Below, piece after piece: positions 11,201 through 20,874 of a DNA stretch of 64,000 nucleotides (positions are counted from its first letter, which is position 1; each line of letters starts with the position of its first letter). The notes below the pieces were generated by a model. The model was not told where the DNA came from, did not search any database, and saw only the letters and a list, made by a program, of their open reading frames with translations. The position numbers were made by a program, and so were the translations under genes. Source of the DNA: Paramacrobiotus metropolitanus (lineage: Eukaryota > Tardigrada > Eutardigrada > Parachela > Macrobiotidae); NCBI RefSeq assembly GCF_019649055.1, contig NW_026570250.1:1178001-1242000 (forward strand). The letters are read 5' to 3'.

Positions 11201-14200
11201 TTATTGCGTAAGTGTTTTATAAGCTCGGGCACGGCTTGCTGACATTTATCAGGTGAACTGTAGAATACAATGAATAGCCGATTTAAAAGTTTAGATTCAA
11301 CAAAGAGAGCTTCCAGAAAAGGAACTTCTAGATCCGTGCGCTGAAAAGCTTTATAACTAGCACGAATGACAAGTGCAACACCACCACCAATCTCACCGAC
11401 TCTTGGTTTACGAAAGACGTTAAAAGTATTTAGGTCAGCAAAAAGGCAATCTTGCTTATCGGTAGAATCCTTTTCCCATGTTTCAGTTATAGCAGTTATA
11501 TCCGCTTCAGAACAAAAGTGTTTAACTTGGTCAAGTTTACAGTTGACACTGTTCGCGTTACAATACCGGATTCTGACTGAATGAAAATTCTTCATACGTT
11601 TAGCTACAGAAGGCGTATTTGAGCTAATAACGGTCTTGTTCAAATTGCTTAACAGCGTATCCGGAAAGGCTCTAGGAATTTCATGTTCGGAAAAGATAAC
11701 ATTATTATTATCTTTACGCATCTTATTTTCGGGTAACGTTGCTAGTTTTTTCGCAGATTTTGACTGTAAAAATATTTTGAATTTTTCAATCGCTGATAAA
11801 CACGACAGTACTCATGACCATAGGCAGAATGATGATTTTCTTGGGAGTAGATGCCTTCGTCATAACAGTTAGCACACACACACTTGAAATCATTGTTTTC
11901 TTTACATTCGGAAGAAAGATGACACCCAGCACAAAAACCGCAGCGAGAATTGTTTTTACACTTTGCTTTAGTATGCCCAAATTCGCAGCATTTTCCACAT
12001 TGAGGCACGTAAAAATGATCTTCTACCGGGCAAAGAGACCACTGAATCATTACCGATTTTTTGCATAAAAGCATATCGCGAATTTTCTGATCAACTTCAA
12101 GAACAACTGCGCAGGTCGATACTTCTTCCCTGTGGCTACTCAATCTAGTAATCACTCGAAGCACAGAATCAGCTGAAAGGTCATGCTTCCTGCGTAACTC
12201 AGTTAGGATGTTATCATTTGATAATGTTTTCGGTACTCTTCGTATAATGATACGGGACAATTTTGGCTTACTATTAGTTTTTCACCAGCCATTATTATTT
12301 TATTTATCATTGGTTAGTTTTTCACCAGCCATTATTATTTTATTTATCATTTTCTTACTTTAGCTTTCCAAGTCGAATTTTTTCTTTCGATTCAAGAAAT
12401 AGGTTGTATAAGTTTCTGTGTATAAAATTATTACTGTAGTTATTACAGTGTGTAACTAGTTAAACCATTCCCCAACTAAATTTTGGCTCACAATCAGGTA
12501 CGAATTTGAAGTTTACAGTGAACTGTAGGATTGTTATAGGGAAGGTATCGATGCGTACAACAACCTGTACGAAAAGATGGCTATGGGACTGTTGGAGAAC
12601 TTGTTGAAAGAAGTAGAAACAAAAGCGAAAAGTTTAACGCCGAATGATTTGGTCACTAAGATGAAGTTGGAAGAAACTGTAACATACCTGCGAGGTCATT
12701 ATTTCCGGACCCCGCTGCATTTTGTGCAGAACATTCGTACGATGTTGGAAACTGAGAAGCACCTTGTGGAATTGGCTGAAAATGTACGTTTTATTATGAT
12801 ATTTTTATATTACTTCACTGCGTATGGTTCTTCTAGTCCGAAGATTTATTTTTTTAGAGAAGTAGCGGGAATAGCGGTACGGATGAAATTTCGTCGGTTC
12901 CTGAAAACCCGGAACGCTCACAACCGGATTCCCAGTTAAACAGGTACGAAGCTGTCAGCAAGTACGAAGCCACTTTGGCATATTTAGTTTATTTGATGAT
13001 ATTATGGTTTAAAGTATTTTTGTTTAACAATACTCAAATTTCAGTGTATCTGCGAGTCGTGCTTACTACATACAGTACAGTGGTATGAGGTTGTGCCTTC
13101 AACTCCCTTATAAAATATTTCTTGGCTATTACGGATAAAGTTGCGTGAAGGCAATCATGTGCCATTCACAGTGACGTTTGTTTTGTAGTGACTTGGAAAA
13201 CGTGAGGCTGAGTGAAGATCTTGTTGAAAAGGTGAAAGTCTGCAGTGAGGGTAGGGACAATGCCGGGCTAACTTCCGCAGTTGAAGATCTGCTTCGACGC
13301 AGAGTCCACCTGAATTCGAACCAGCAAAGTACAGTCGCTGAAGCTTTTGCTAATACGGTAGAGAGACTGCGCTCTCGCTGGAGGATCTTGTCAGCCACTG
13401 AACGGTTTGCTGAAGAATTTTCCACTACGGAAAATGTGAAAAAAATAAAGAACTTTAGGACTTTTGTTGAAAACGAGCTGTTGGAGATCTTGAGAACTGT
13501 CTCGGTAATTGCCTGTTTTCTTGAAATGCCTGTAAAAGATCATTGACAAATGTTGTTGCAGGATATCACTGAGGAATGCGAAGTGGACCTGGAGAAGCCA
13601 TCCGGATATTGGGCAGTCATTGAAGCGCTCTTAAATAGTGCCTTAACGGAAATTGCTGCAACATCTGAAACCGCGAGTGAGTTGTTTGCGTTTTTGCTGC
13701 AACTGCTCTTATCACTTCTTCTGTATTCTGCGGCAGCTATTCAATTATCAAGAAGAAAAATGAGCACGCCGGACACTGGTGCGGACAGCGGTTTGGGGTC
13801 TAGTGCAGCATCATCAGGGAGCAAAGTTGAACCTTCGGTTGCTGGCAAAGATTTAGTTGATGTATCTGGTGAGCAGTGACCTGTGCATAGTTGTAATAAC
13901 CACCCGTTGAACCTCACTGCTCTTATCACTTCTCCTCTCTTCTCTTCTTATCCTCACTGCTCTGCTAACTGCTCTTATCACTTCTTCTGTATTCTGCGGC
14001 AGCTATTCAATTATCAAGAAGAAAAATGAGCACGCCGGACACTGGTGCGGACAGCGGTTTGGGGTCTAGTGCAGCATCATCAGGGAGCAAAGTTGAACCT
14101 TCGGTTGCTGGCAAAGATTTAGTTGATGTATCTGGTGAGCAGTGACCTGTGCATAGTTGTAATAATATTTGTAATAACCACCCTCTTTTCGCTCTTACTC

Positions 14201-15278
14201 GCTTATCGATTTATTGTTTGCTATAGAATTACGTAAGTATAATTTCAAATTAACTTCAGCTCTTCATTTACGAATCTCTACCAATTTGCCTGTGCAGTAA
14301 TGTCAGAAGTTTGTAATTAACCGTGAAGTACATAGTGAAAGTCTTGTGCATTACCGGTTGTCTCGGTTAAATGATTTGAATATTTGTTTGTTCTTTGCAG
14401 AATTTTACGCATTACCAAAGTTAGTGCGCGATTCCGTAGTTAGCTTGGACATAATGGCGGAGGAAATCGTTCCATCGAATTTGCCAATTGTAATGGGCAA
14501 ATATGAAGATTACGACAAAACGGAGTTTTTTTTTGACAATCATGAGAGCTGTGGAAAAGCATTCGTGCATTTTGGATATGTGGTTTATATTGGGCATTAC
14601 GGGAAATGCCACGGCAGGGCGGCTGGGGGAGTTATCCGTTGTGTACTTAAAGCAATTGAAAAGGTTTACGGAGTGAACAAGGTCGACTTTCAGGGTAATT
14701 CCAGGAATGCGGTGGTGAACCGCGTTGGGTGCGGGTACAAGTTTAATAAGGAGCATGACGGAGCTATCGTTTCATTTAATTCTTACAAGGAGTTGGTTGT
14801 CGCAGAGGTTTCCCATAGAAATGAGTCACTTAATGTACTGTTTTCCGAGGCGAGCGCTTGGCTCGGGCCAAATGATGGCATCCACGTGCAGTATTGTATC
14901 TGCGTGAAGATCAGCAATGGCTCGAGTGGAGAACGCTTCCGGGCGCGCATCTTTATTTTCAAACGATGTCCGTCCCCGCAGAACAAGCCACTCGGATCCG
15001 CTGCTGGCCTTATAAAATGCCACGGCAAGGAAGCCGCAGCGCTCCTGGATGATGATCTCAAGTCGGCAGACGTTTCAAAATTCTCCAAAGAGCAGATCCT
15101 GGAAGATTATGATATCGAATTAGTCGAGCAATTTGTCGTTACCGAAGACAACTTGGATGAGGTGTTTTCGTTTGATTTACGACTGGAATTACCTAATGTT
15201 GAGCTGCAGACTGCTACTGTAATGTTAGACTTTTTCAGAGGTGTTTATGAAGCATGGTTGTCTATGCGAGCGGGTTAG
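8237..15278 (+). CDS. Chimeric gene: STAT N-domain fused to novel C-terminal exons
   Basis: Exons 1 (8237-8364) and 2 (12540-12783) encode a STAT5-type N-domain ([36 protein letters not shown]), which in STATs mediates dimer-dimer contacts. Exon 3 (12858-12943) matches STAT copy B only for its first residues (SSGN), then diverges. Exons 4 (13189-13504), 5 (13562-13676), 6a (13737-13868), 6b (14003-14134) and 7 (14401-15278) are unrelated to any STAT. All junctions are GT-AG and the phases agree throughout: 632 aa with one exon 6, 676 aa with both. The STAT coiled coil, DNA-binding, linker and SH2 parts and the tyrosine tail are absent. Exons 4-5 look helical and charged; exon 6 is Ser/Gly-rich; exon 7 (292 aa) is a globular-looking domain I do not recognise. 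A LINE lies antisense in intron 1. Alternatively exon 7, with an internal ATG at 14453, belongs to a separate gene and the STAT exons are a relic. Confidence 0.65.
8687..11721 (-). pseudogene. LINE ORF2: endonuclease and reverse transcriptase, one frameshift
   Basis: The endonuclease part shows NANSVNCKLDQVKHF, ITETW, GDFNLPDIDW and TNDHVGF. The reverse transcriptase part shows PASYRPISMLHPVSKVFERC, HQFAYRKKMSTELQLF, DAIFLDCSKAFDKLSHE, GVPQGSVLGPLLF and the catalytic box YLFADDIVIL. The frame changes between GVPQGSVLGPLLF and YLFADD (about 9605-9650), so the 734-aa upstream frame and the 306-aa downstream frame are two parts of one ORF. GDFNLPDIDW with a FADD box points to the CR1/L2/Jockey group; the exact clade needs a tree. 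Confidence 0.85.
11742..12260 (-). CDS. LINE ORF1 fragment with zinc knuckles
   Basis: The 172-aa frame contains CGKCCEFGHTKAKC (a C-x2-C-x4-H-x4-C knuckle), a second motif CGFCAGCHLSSEC and a third Cys/His cluster, as in ORF1 nucleic-acid-binding proteins of CR1/Jockey-type LINEs. It sits directly upstream of ORF2 on the same strand. No ATG opens this frame (the first codon after the upstream stop is TTG), so the start is lost or lies in another frame. Confidence 0.7.
   Translation of the reverse strand: MSRIIIRRVPKTLSNDNILTELRRKHDLSADSVLRVITRLSSHREEVSTCAVVLEVDQKIRDMLLCKKSVMIQWSLCPVEDHFYVPQCGKCCEFGHTKAKCKNNSRCGFCAGCHLSSECKENNDFKCVCANCYDEGIYSQENHHSAYGHEYCRVYQRLKNSKYFYSQNLRKN
12274..12351. 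repeat. Two tandem 40-bp copies at the LINE 5' edge
   Basis: Two copies of a 40-bp unit (TTAGTTTTTCACCAGCC, then an AT-rich half) abut the 5' side of the LINE as read on the minus strand. They could be 5' promoter monomers of the element or a small duplication formed at insertion. Confidence 0.6.
13701..14167 (+). repeat. Tandem duplication of a 132-nt exon with its splice sites
   Basis: About 201 bp recurs with a 266-bp offset. Each copy holds a pyrimidine-rich acceptor (CTGCGGCAG), an identical 132-nt exon (13737-13868 and 14003-14134) and the donor TCTG|GTGAGC. The exon is phase 1 on both sides and a multiple of three, so including one or both copies keeps the reading frame. The spacer holds extra CT-rich scraps of the same acceptor region. 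Confidence 0.85.
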
Positions 15279-15581
15279 TGTAGAATGTACTAAATTAACC
15301 GACATGACTAAGGGCATTTAAGTGATTGAACGTAAGGGCAGTGAAGTGATTAAACCGACAATATGACTAAGCTCAGTATTAATTGAACAGCAGTCAGCAC
15401 ATTCACCGTTTTTTACAGTTTCGGAGAAAAGACTTCTGTCCATTAATTTCTCCCGCGCACCTCAAATGCTAGCTCTCAGTTGTAAATCGTTAGGTTTTAG
15501 CATTTTTGAATCAGTTTATTCCGTTTGCTTTGCCTATATTTTTATCTTCCGATGAATAAGTTGTAAGTTGTTGAAATGATA
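15279..15581. other. Spacer between chimera and GAPVD1 copy B
   Basis: No gene is seen. It contains two loose copies of a TGACTAAG - GTGATT - AACCGACA pattern (15300-15380). It should include the 3' UTR of the chimeric gene; no clear AATAAA was found. Confidence 0.4.
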
Positions 15582-17793
15582 ATTGAAATCCAGATAGATG
15601 CCAATAGTAATCCCCCGTCGGTGAATAATTCGTCCTTCACTTATTGCTGTATTGCACAAAAGAATCTCCACGAAGCGAAATTATATTATCTTGTATCGTT
15701 CTGCATAGTTACTATTTCCCAAGGTCGTTTTGAAATGGGTTCGACAATTCATGATTCACAATGATATTGCATGTTGTTGATTTATATTGGATTTATATTG
15801 TTTTTTTCCTAGGCTACAAGGAGGCTTCGTACGGAGAATGTTTGAAAGTTGTACGCCAAAATCCAGAATTATTAGCTGAGTGTTTAGTGCGATGCGAAAA
15901 ATTGGACCATGAAAAAGTTCAAGAAGCGCTGAGAATTATTCTGGGCAGCTTATGCGGTTACGGGCTGATACCAGAAGACCAAGAATATTCGCTCAAATTA
16001 TTGAAATCCCTGATCGAAATCCAGTTGGATGCCAACAGTAATCCCCGTCGGTTGTTGAAAAATTCTTCCTTCACTTATTGCTACAAAATTTTCGTGGAAA
16101 ATCTCCACGAAGCAAAATTATATTTAGCTGCCGCGCTGCATCAGCCAATTTTACAAGTTCTTGCCGAAGACGATCACTTTCTTGATTTTGATGCTGGAAA
16201 GTTATCGTATCGAATACCAGCGGAGGAGAAAAGGAGGAAATTCGGGAAAGAAGGGACGCCGCGATTTGAACAGAATTTCAAGAATTATCGAGCTGTGATG
16301 ATCCAGAGATTGGTGAGATGTTTGTGTTTTGAGTCAGGCTTATTCACACGCATGACAACGTATGGGATTTGTAGGTGCGACTGGTGAAGCGATTCATACA
16401 AGGGCTACAAACCAGTTTGTTTTGTTTTCCTCCGAGCCTATGCTGGATCATCAGCCAGGTGTACGAGCGGATACAGAGCCAGCAAGCAGCGCAGTCCACC
16501 CTGCCGGCCATTGTCTGCACCGATCTTGTGTTCTCGCACTTCATTTGCCCGGCAATTATCCAGCTCCCGTAAATAGAGCTTCGGTTATCCCGTAAATAGA
16601 CCTTTCCACAATTCCACGGAGGAGACAAAAGAGGAAGATCCCACTGCTAATCTGCCACTGAATGTGTTTTTACCGATACCGAATGACGTAGACACGGCAT
16701 TTCCAACGTCCGTGCCGAGCAGTTGTTCCTCTTTCAGCAACCTGACCGGCTTTTCCAATTACGGATCGGATCAGAGTATGACAAAAATGGCTGGTAAGCT
16801 TACGTTTGCTTTTCAAAGATTTCAAAAGGCCACCGTATATGATGAAAAAACTGCTCTTATGGAGTCCTTCCTAATGCATCTTCACAGTCAAATGGACAGG
16901 GAGTCGCTCTGGCGAGGTTTGTATAAATGTTGCTAGCTTGGAACTGCTTCCATTATGTCAATGAAGTAATTTTTGTGCGCACACTTTTTAGCTTGCTCGG
17001 AACACCAGACTACCGATGCTCAAGAAACGCTAGAAAGACAGATTATTAGCCGTGTATACCAGAGCCTTTTATCCCAACGACGAAGTTGACCGTGCACGAG
17101 ATGAAGTGCTGGAAGAGCATATCCGCAAATTGGCCACCATATTAACTCCTGATCACAAGGATCTGAAAATTTCTAAGGTAACAGAAGTGGTGTTATCTAA
17201 ATTAAGTCATCCCTTGAAGCTATATCTAACTTTACAAACGTTTTCGCTTTAGAAAACGTTCCTTATTGTTTTTGAGTAAAACGTTGTATAATAACTTGTA
17301 TTACATATTGAGTGACATACAGTATTTACGGTTCCTTAGTAATCATGTTGCGTGTTAGTGACGTTTACGCGATTATATGATTATTATAAGTCAGTATCCG
17401 CACATTCTACTTCTTCAGGTTTTCCATCTGGAATGCCCTTGGCCTTCTGCGCAAGCCGAAATTGCCGAGATCAATGCATACAAAACTCCGAAGGATAAAG
17501 TCCAGTGCGTTCTTTGGTGCTCAACAATTCTGATGAATTTGTTGAGTCTGGCATCGGACAGTTCAGTTCCCGCTGCCGATGATTTCATGCCGGCGTTGGT
17601 GTACGTTTTGATTCGCGCCAATCCGCCAAGCCTTTTATCCACCGTCCAATATGTAAACAATTTCTACGGAAATCGGTTAGCCGGAGAAGAGTCCTACTGG
17701 TGGACACAGTTTGCTTCGGCTATCGAATATACGAAAAATATGGACTACGAAAGTGCCGATGTCCCGGCACGGAAGCGTCATGATTTTCTCTAA
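15582..17793 (+). pseudogene. GAPVD1 copy B, truncated and decayed
   Basis: A partial duplicate of the gene at 1148-6721. A diverged scrap of exon 2 (about 15582-15690) comes first, then the 3' half of intron 1, whole exon 2 (15813-16312), intron 2 and most of exon 3 (16375-16563). The sequence then jumps into the middle of exon 7 (to 16793), adding an in-frame TAA just past the join, and jumps again into exon 11 (about 16819-16916). Exon 12 (16992-17177) has lost 2 nt relative to copy A; exon 13 (17419-17793) is open to the same stop. Exon 1 and exons 4-6 and 8-10 are absent. It cannot encode GAPVD1; a VPS9-only product is blocked by the exon 12 frameshift. Nucleotide identity to copy A is about 98-99% by eye. 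Confidence 0.9.
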
Positions 17794-18232
17794 AGCCCGA
17801 AACATGGTTTGGTGATGGTGGTTTCTATCTTTAAGGTTTGTGTTGATAGTTTGCCGTTGTTCAAAAGTTCACTGTAATCAAGGTTTTTCTGTTATTAAAG
17901 CAAACGATTTTATCACTGCATTTGCTTCTGATTGGAACGCAGTTCTCACGATGTCGTACAAATCGTTACGAATATTACTGTACAAGCCGAGCACGGATGA
18001 ATATTGGCTGATGACTAAAAGAATCAAGTAATTCCAAGGATGTGTTGAATTCTAGTTGCTTACAAACTGTCAAAATATTGCGAAACCTGTACGTGTATTT
18101 AGCAATAATTATTTTGACACGCTGTAGTGATTTTACATAAGTTAATCGAAACATATACTCTGCATAAGTTGCGGTTTGCGCTGTCGGCTGATACTGCCAT
18201 TTTATCATGAATATTTTACTTTGCATTGTGCT

Positions 18233-19293
18233 TTAACGCGAAGTGGCTAGCAACTCGGTCCTTCTGCGGAAACGGGCATACCATCGACGCGCTACACTTT
18301 TAGACAAAACCGTAGCATATGACACATAAAGAAATGATTTTTGTACTTTAAAATGGGTTCAGTAATGGTAACGCATTTGTTGTTGCTGAGGAATTAGCTT
18401 TTAAAGTGAAAAATTTGAAGTCGATTTTCACAGAGTACAGAGGTGAAAAAAATATTCTGAAACGGCCATTTTATACAGTGAAGTATTAGAAACTTATTAT
18501 ACGGACAGAATTTTGATTGATGAAAAACAGAAAAAGAAAAAAAATCGGGGGTGCCAAAGAAGTGCCTGGGGCACTCTACCCCTGGATAGTTCTGACCATA
18601 TCTGCCGAACAAAACCTTAAACAGAGATTCTGTCCGTATAATAAGCTCGGGCTGCGGTACTTTATTTAATGCGATTTTATTCGTAATTTTTGGCAAACAA
18701 ATGTATTTATTCACAGCCGATTTTCAAAGTTTTTTTACGTTTTGTTCACTGTTAGCTTGCAAAAGTACACCTCTTTCATGGCTTTGGTGCCGGTACCGAG
18801 AGGTGATGGCTGCCGCACACAAAAGCACATACACATTGAGCAACGCAGAACAAGCAGGCAGCCATATACTGTAACATTCCTGCAGACTGTTGCAGTCATA
18901 GTCACTAAAACAAAAGACTGCAATCAGACGGCAGATTTGCGTTTATGGCGTCTTTTGTTCCTCTTTCTTGTCAACAAGCTCAACAAAGCTGGATGGGGCA
19001 GTTGCAGATTTTGATCGCACCTGATTGCGATTACTTCAATGCCAACCACTGATGTCGGGGGCGATTGCAGGAATATGCCATCACTCACAATAAGTGCGGC
19101 GCAACCCATTATTTTGCGGTTCACCTTACGTGCCCCCCTCTACCACTAGTACAACTTTAATTTTTTGCGTGTTAACGAAAAAAGATATACTCATTACAAT
19201 TGTTGCGTTATGTAGTATAAAAAAAGCTCTGTAAGATGAGCTAAGGTAATTTTTGGGAATTATTTTGAAAATTCGCTAGCCACTTCGCGTTAA
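18233..19293. mobile_element. TTAA-flanked nonautonomous DNA transposon (piggyBac-like)
   Basis: A perfect 19-bp inverted repeat bounds the element: TTAACGCGAAGTGGCTAGC at 18233-18251 and its reverse complement at 19275-19293. The outer TTAA on each side reads as a target-site duplication, leaving 15-bp terminal repeats starting CGCGAAG. TTAA duplications are typical of the piggyBac superfamily, but the termini differ from the usual CCC start, so this is a tentative call. No transposase frame is present. It lies inside the first, diverged A unit; a 5'-truncated copy of it recurs at 25306-25985 through the block duplication. Confidence 0.7.
18493..18645. mobile_element. 153-bp inverted-repeat (MITE-like) element
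   Basis: CTTATTATACGGACAGAAT (18493-18511) is matched by its perfect 19-bp reverse complement at 18627-18645, with a 115-bp core between them. It sits inside the TTAA element, so it is either a nested MITE or an internal hairpin of that element. The block-duplication join falls within it (about 18614). Confidence 0.6.
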
Positions 19294-19573
19294 GTATTGT
19301 TGAGTAGGAGCACAGATATTTCTACTGCTCTGGGTCAATTTTTGTGTAGAACAGTATGCATTTCTTATCGCGTCCATGGTAACAAGCTTATGGCTGACCA
19401 CTGGACCCAGCCAAATGATTTTGGCAAAAGGTTAACCATCTTAGATCCACCGCTGCGCTGCGAGAATTCTTATGCACTTTAAAGTAGCAAATTTGGTGAA
19501 GTAGAAGCCGAGATCATTTGCCTCAAAGGAGAGGGGCCGAGGTTCTGGCACAGATGATTAGTATTCATATAAC

Positions 19574-20236
19574 CAGTTTGCGGGATCTACATCCGTACGT
19601 ATTGTCGCAGCGTACTTTAGTTTCGAAGGTTTCGAAATTTTTTAGTTAATGCAATATACGAATCTTCTGCATTCACAAAGTTTTTTAAGCGTAAGAATTG
19701 TAAGACGCCTAAGAAACCTAAGCAACCTAAAAAAACATAAGAAAACCAAAGAAACCTAAGAAACATAAGAAACCTAAGAAACATAAGAAAACCTAAGAAA
19801 ACTTAAGAGACCTAAGAAACCTAAGAAAAATAAGAAACCTAAGAAACCTACGAAATCTACGAAAGCAAGAAAGTTAAGAAAAGCAAAGAATACAGATTAC
19901 GCTAATCGCCAGTTTGATCACCATTATTTATTTGTCGCACTTTTCCGATTTTTTAATTTTTTTCGCCGAAGCGATGCCGAAGGCCGAGGGCCGCCTCTGT
20001 CGCTGCGACTGTGCAGATTATTAGCCTACGTCCGTCTATGGGGGCCCATGGCAACAATTTGTTTTTTGGGGCCTTTGTTTCCCCGTTGGGGCGCATCGGT
20101 TTTGCATTAGCGTAACATTACCGGCGTCGTTGCGACGATTCTGGAGCACTTTACTGCGTCAAATTCGGCTCAGTCGTTCGGCCAATCATTCGGAACAAAG
20201 CATACTCGTGTATAAGATGTTACGGATGTAGATAAC
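19574..20236. repeat. Family B unit 1
   Basis: Opens CAGTTTGCGGGATCTACATC, closes TTACGGATGTAGATAAC. The inner inverted arms ATCTACATCCGTA and TACGGATGTAGAT start 11 bp from the left end and stop 3 bp from the right end. A CCTAAGAAA minisatellite fills about 19700-19888. It is followed directly by B unit 2. Confidence 0.8.
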
Positions 20237-20874
20237 CAGTTTACGGGATCTACATCCGTACATGACTTTTGTGCCGCTTCTTAGTTTCGAACTTTCGCCC
20301 TACCTTAATTCCGGCCGCTCAAGAAAACTGAAAGTATAACAAATCTGAGGAAACCTAAGTAACATAAGAAAATTTTAAGAATTCTCAGAAACATAAGAAA
20401 CCTACGAGAACTAAGAAGCCCAAGAAAACAAAGAAACCTAAGAAACCTAAGAAACCTAAGAAACCTAAGAAACCTAAGAAACCTAAGAAATCTAAGAATC
20501 CGAAGACATCTAAGAAAGCTTAGTTAACAGAACCTGAGATGATTAGGTATTTTGAAACGCCAGGTTCATAATGGTATTTTGTTGCGCATTTACAATTTTT
20601 GCATGAATTGTTAGCGAAGCGAGGCCGAAAGGCGCGATTTGTCTTTGTCGCTCTGCGTTAGCTCATGTATGTCTATGGAGGCCCATAGCAACAAGTCGTT
20701 TTTTTGGGGGCTGTCTTGCCCTCTTGAGGCGCACAATATTCGCAGTGTTCCTATGTCACTCGCGACGTTGCGACGATTCCGGCGCACTTTACCGCGTCAA
20801 AATCGGACCATCCGTTCGCCCGATCATCGTGGTCGTCTGCTTAGCATGTATAAGATGTTACGCATGTAGATAAC
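20237..20874. repeat. Family B unit 2
   Basis: Same architecture as unit 1, with one mismatch in the right arm (TTACGCATGTAGAT). The minisatellite is at about 20340-20520, including a clean run of CCTAAGAAA near 20440-20490. It follows B unit 1 head-to-tail with no A unit between them. Confidence 0.8.

Larger units (their letters stand above)
8452..12351 (-). mobile_element. CR1/Jockey-type LINE, 5'-truncated, antisense in intron 1
   Basis: This non-LTR retrotransposon is read on the minus strand. Its ORF1 remnant carries zinc knuckles, and its ORF2 carries an apurinic-type endonuclease and a reverse transcriptase. The 3' end on the minus strand is a GGAGGCGAAGCCTC hairpin, GCAAAGGACAATAAAC, then an ATT-rich tail, reaching the host at about 8452. 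The intron of STAT copy B lacks it. ORF2 carries one frameshift and the ORF1 start is missing, so this copy looks inactive. No convincing target-site duplication was found. Confidence 0.85.

Noticed and set aside
13189-13676. Exons 4-5 of the chimera as a diverged STAT coiled coil
   Set aside because: Exon lengths and phases differ from STAT exons 3-6 and no residue pattern aligns; nucleotide homology stops sharply near 12871. A profile comparison would be needed to overturn this.
15761-17793. GAPVD1 copy B as a second working gene
   Set aside because: It lacks exon 1 and the middle, gains a stop after the exon 3/7 join and has a 2-nt loss in exon 12.
18742-19014. Duplicated 90-aa frame also seen at 25434-25706
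   Set aside because: It is an exact copy through the block duplication and lies inside the TTAA element; no domain, start context or homology supports it.
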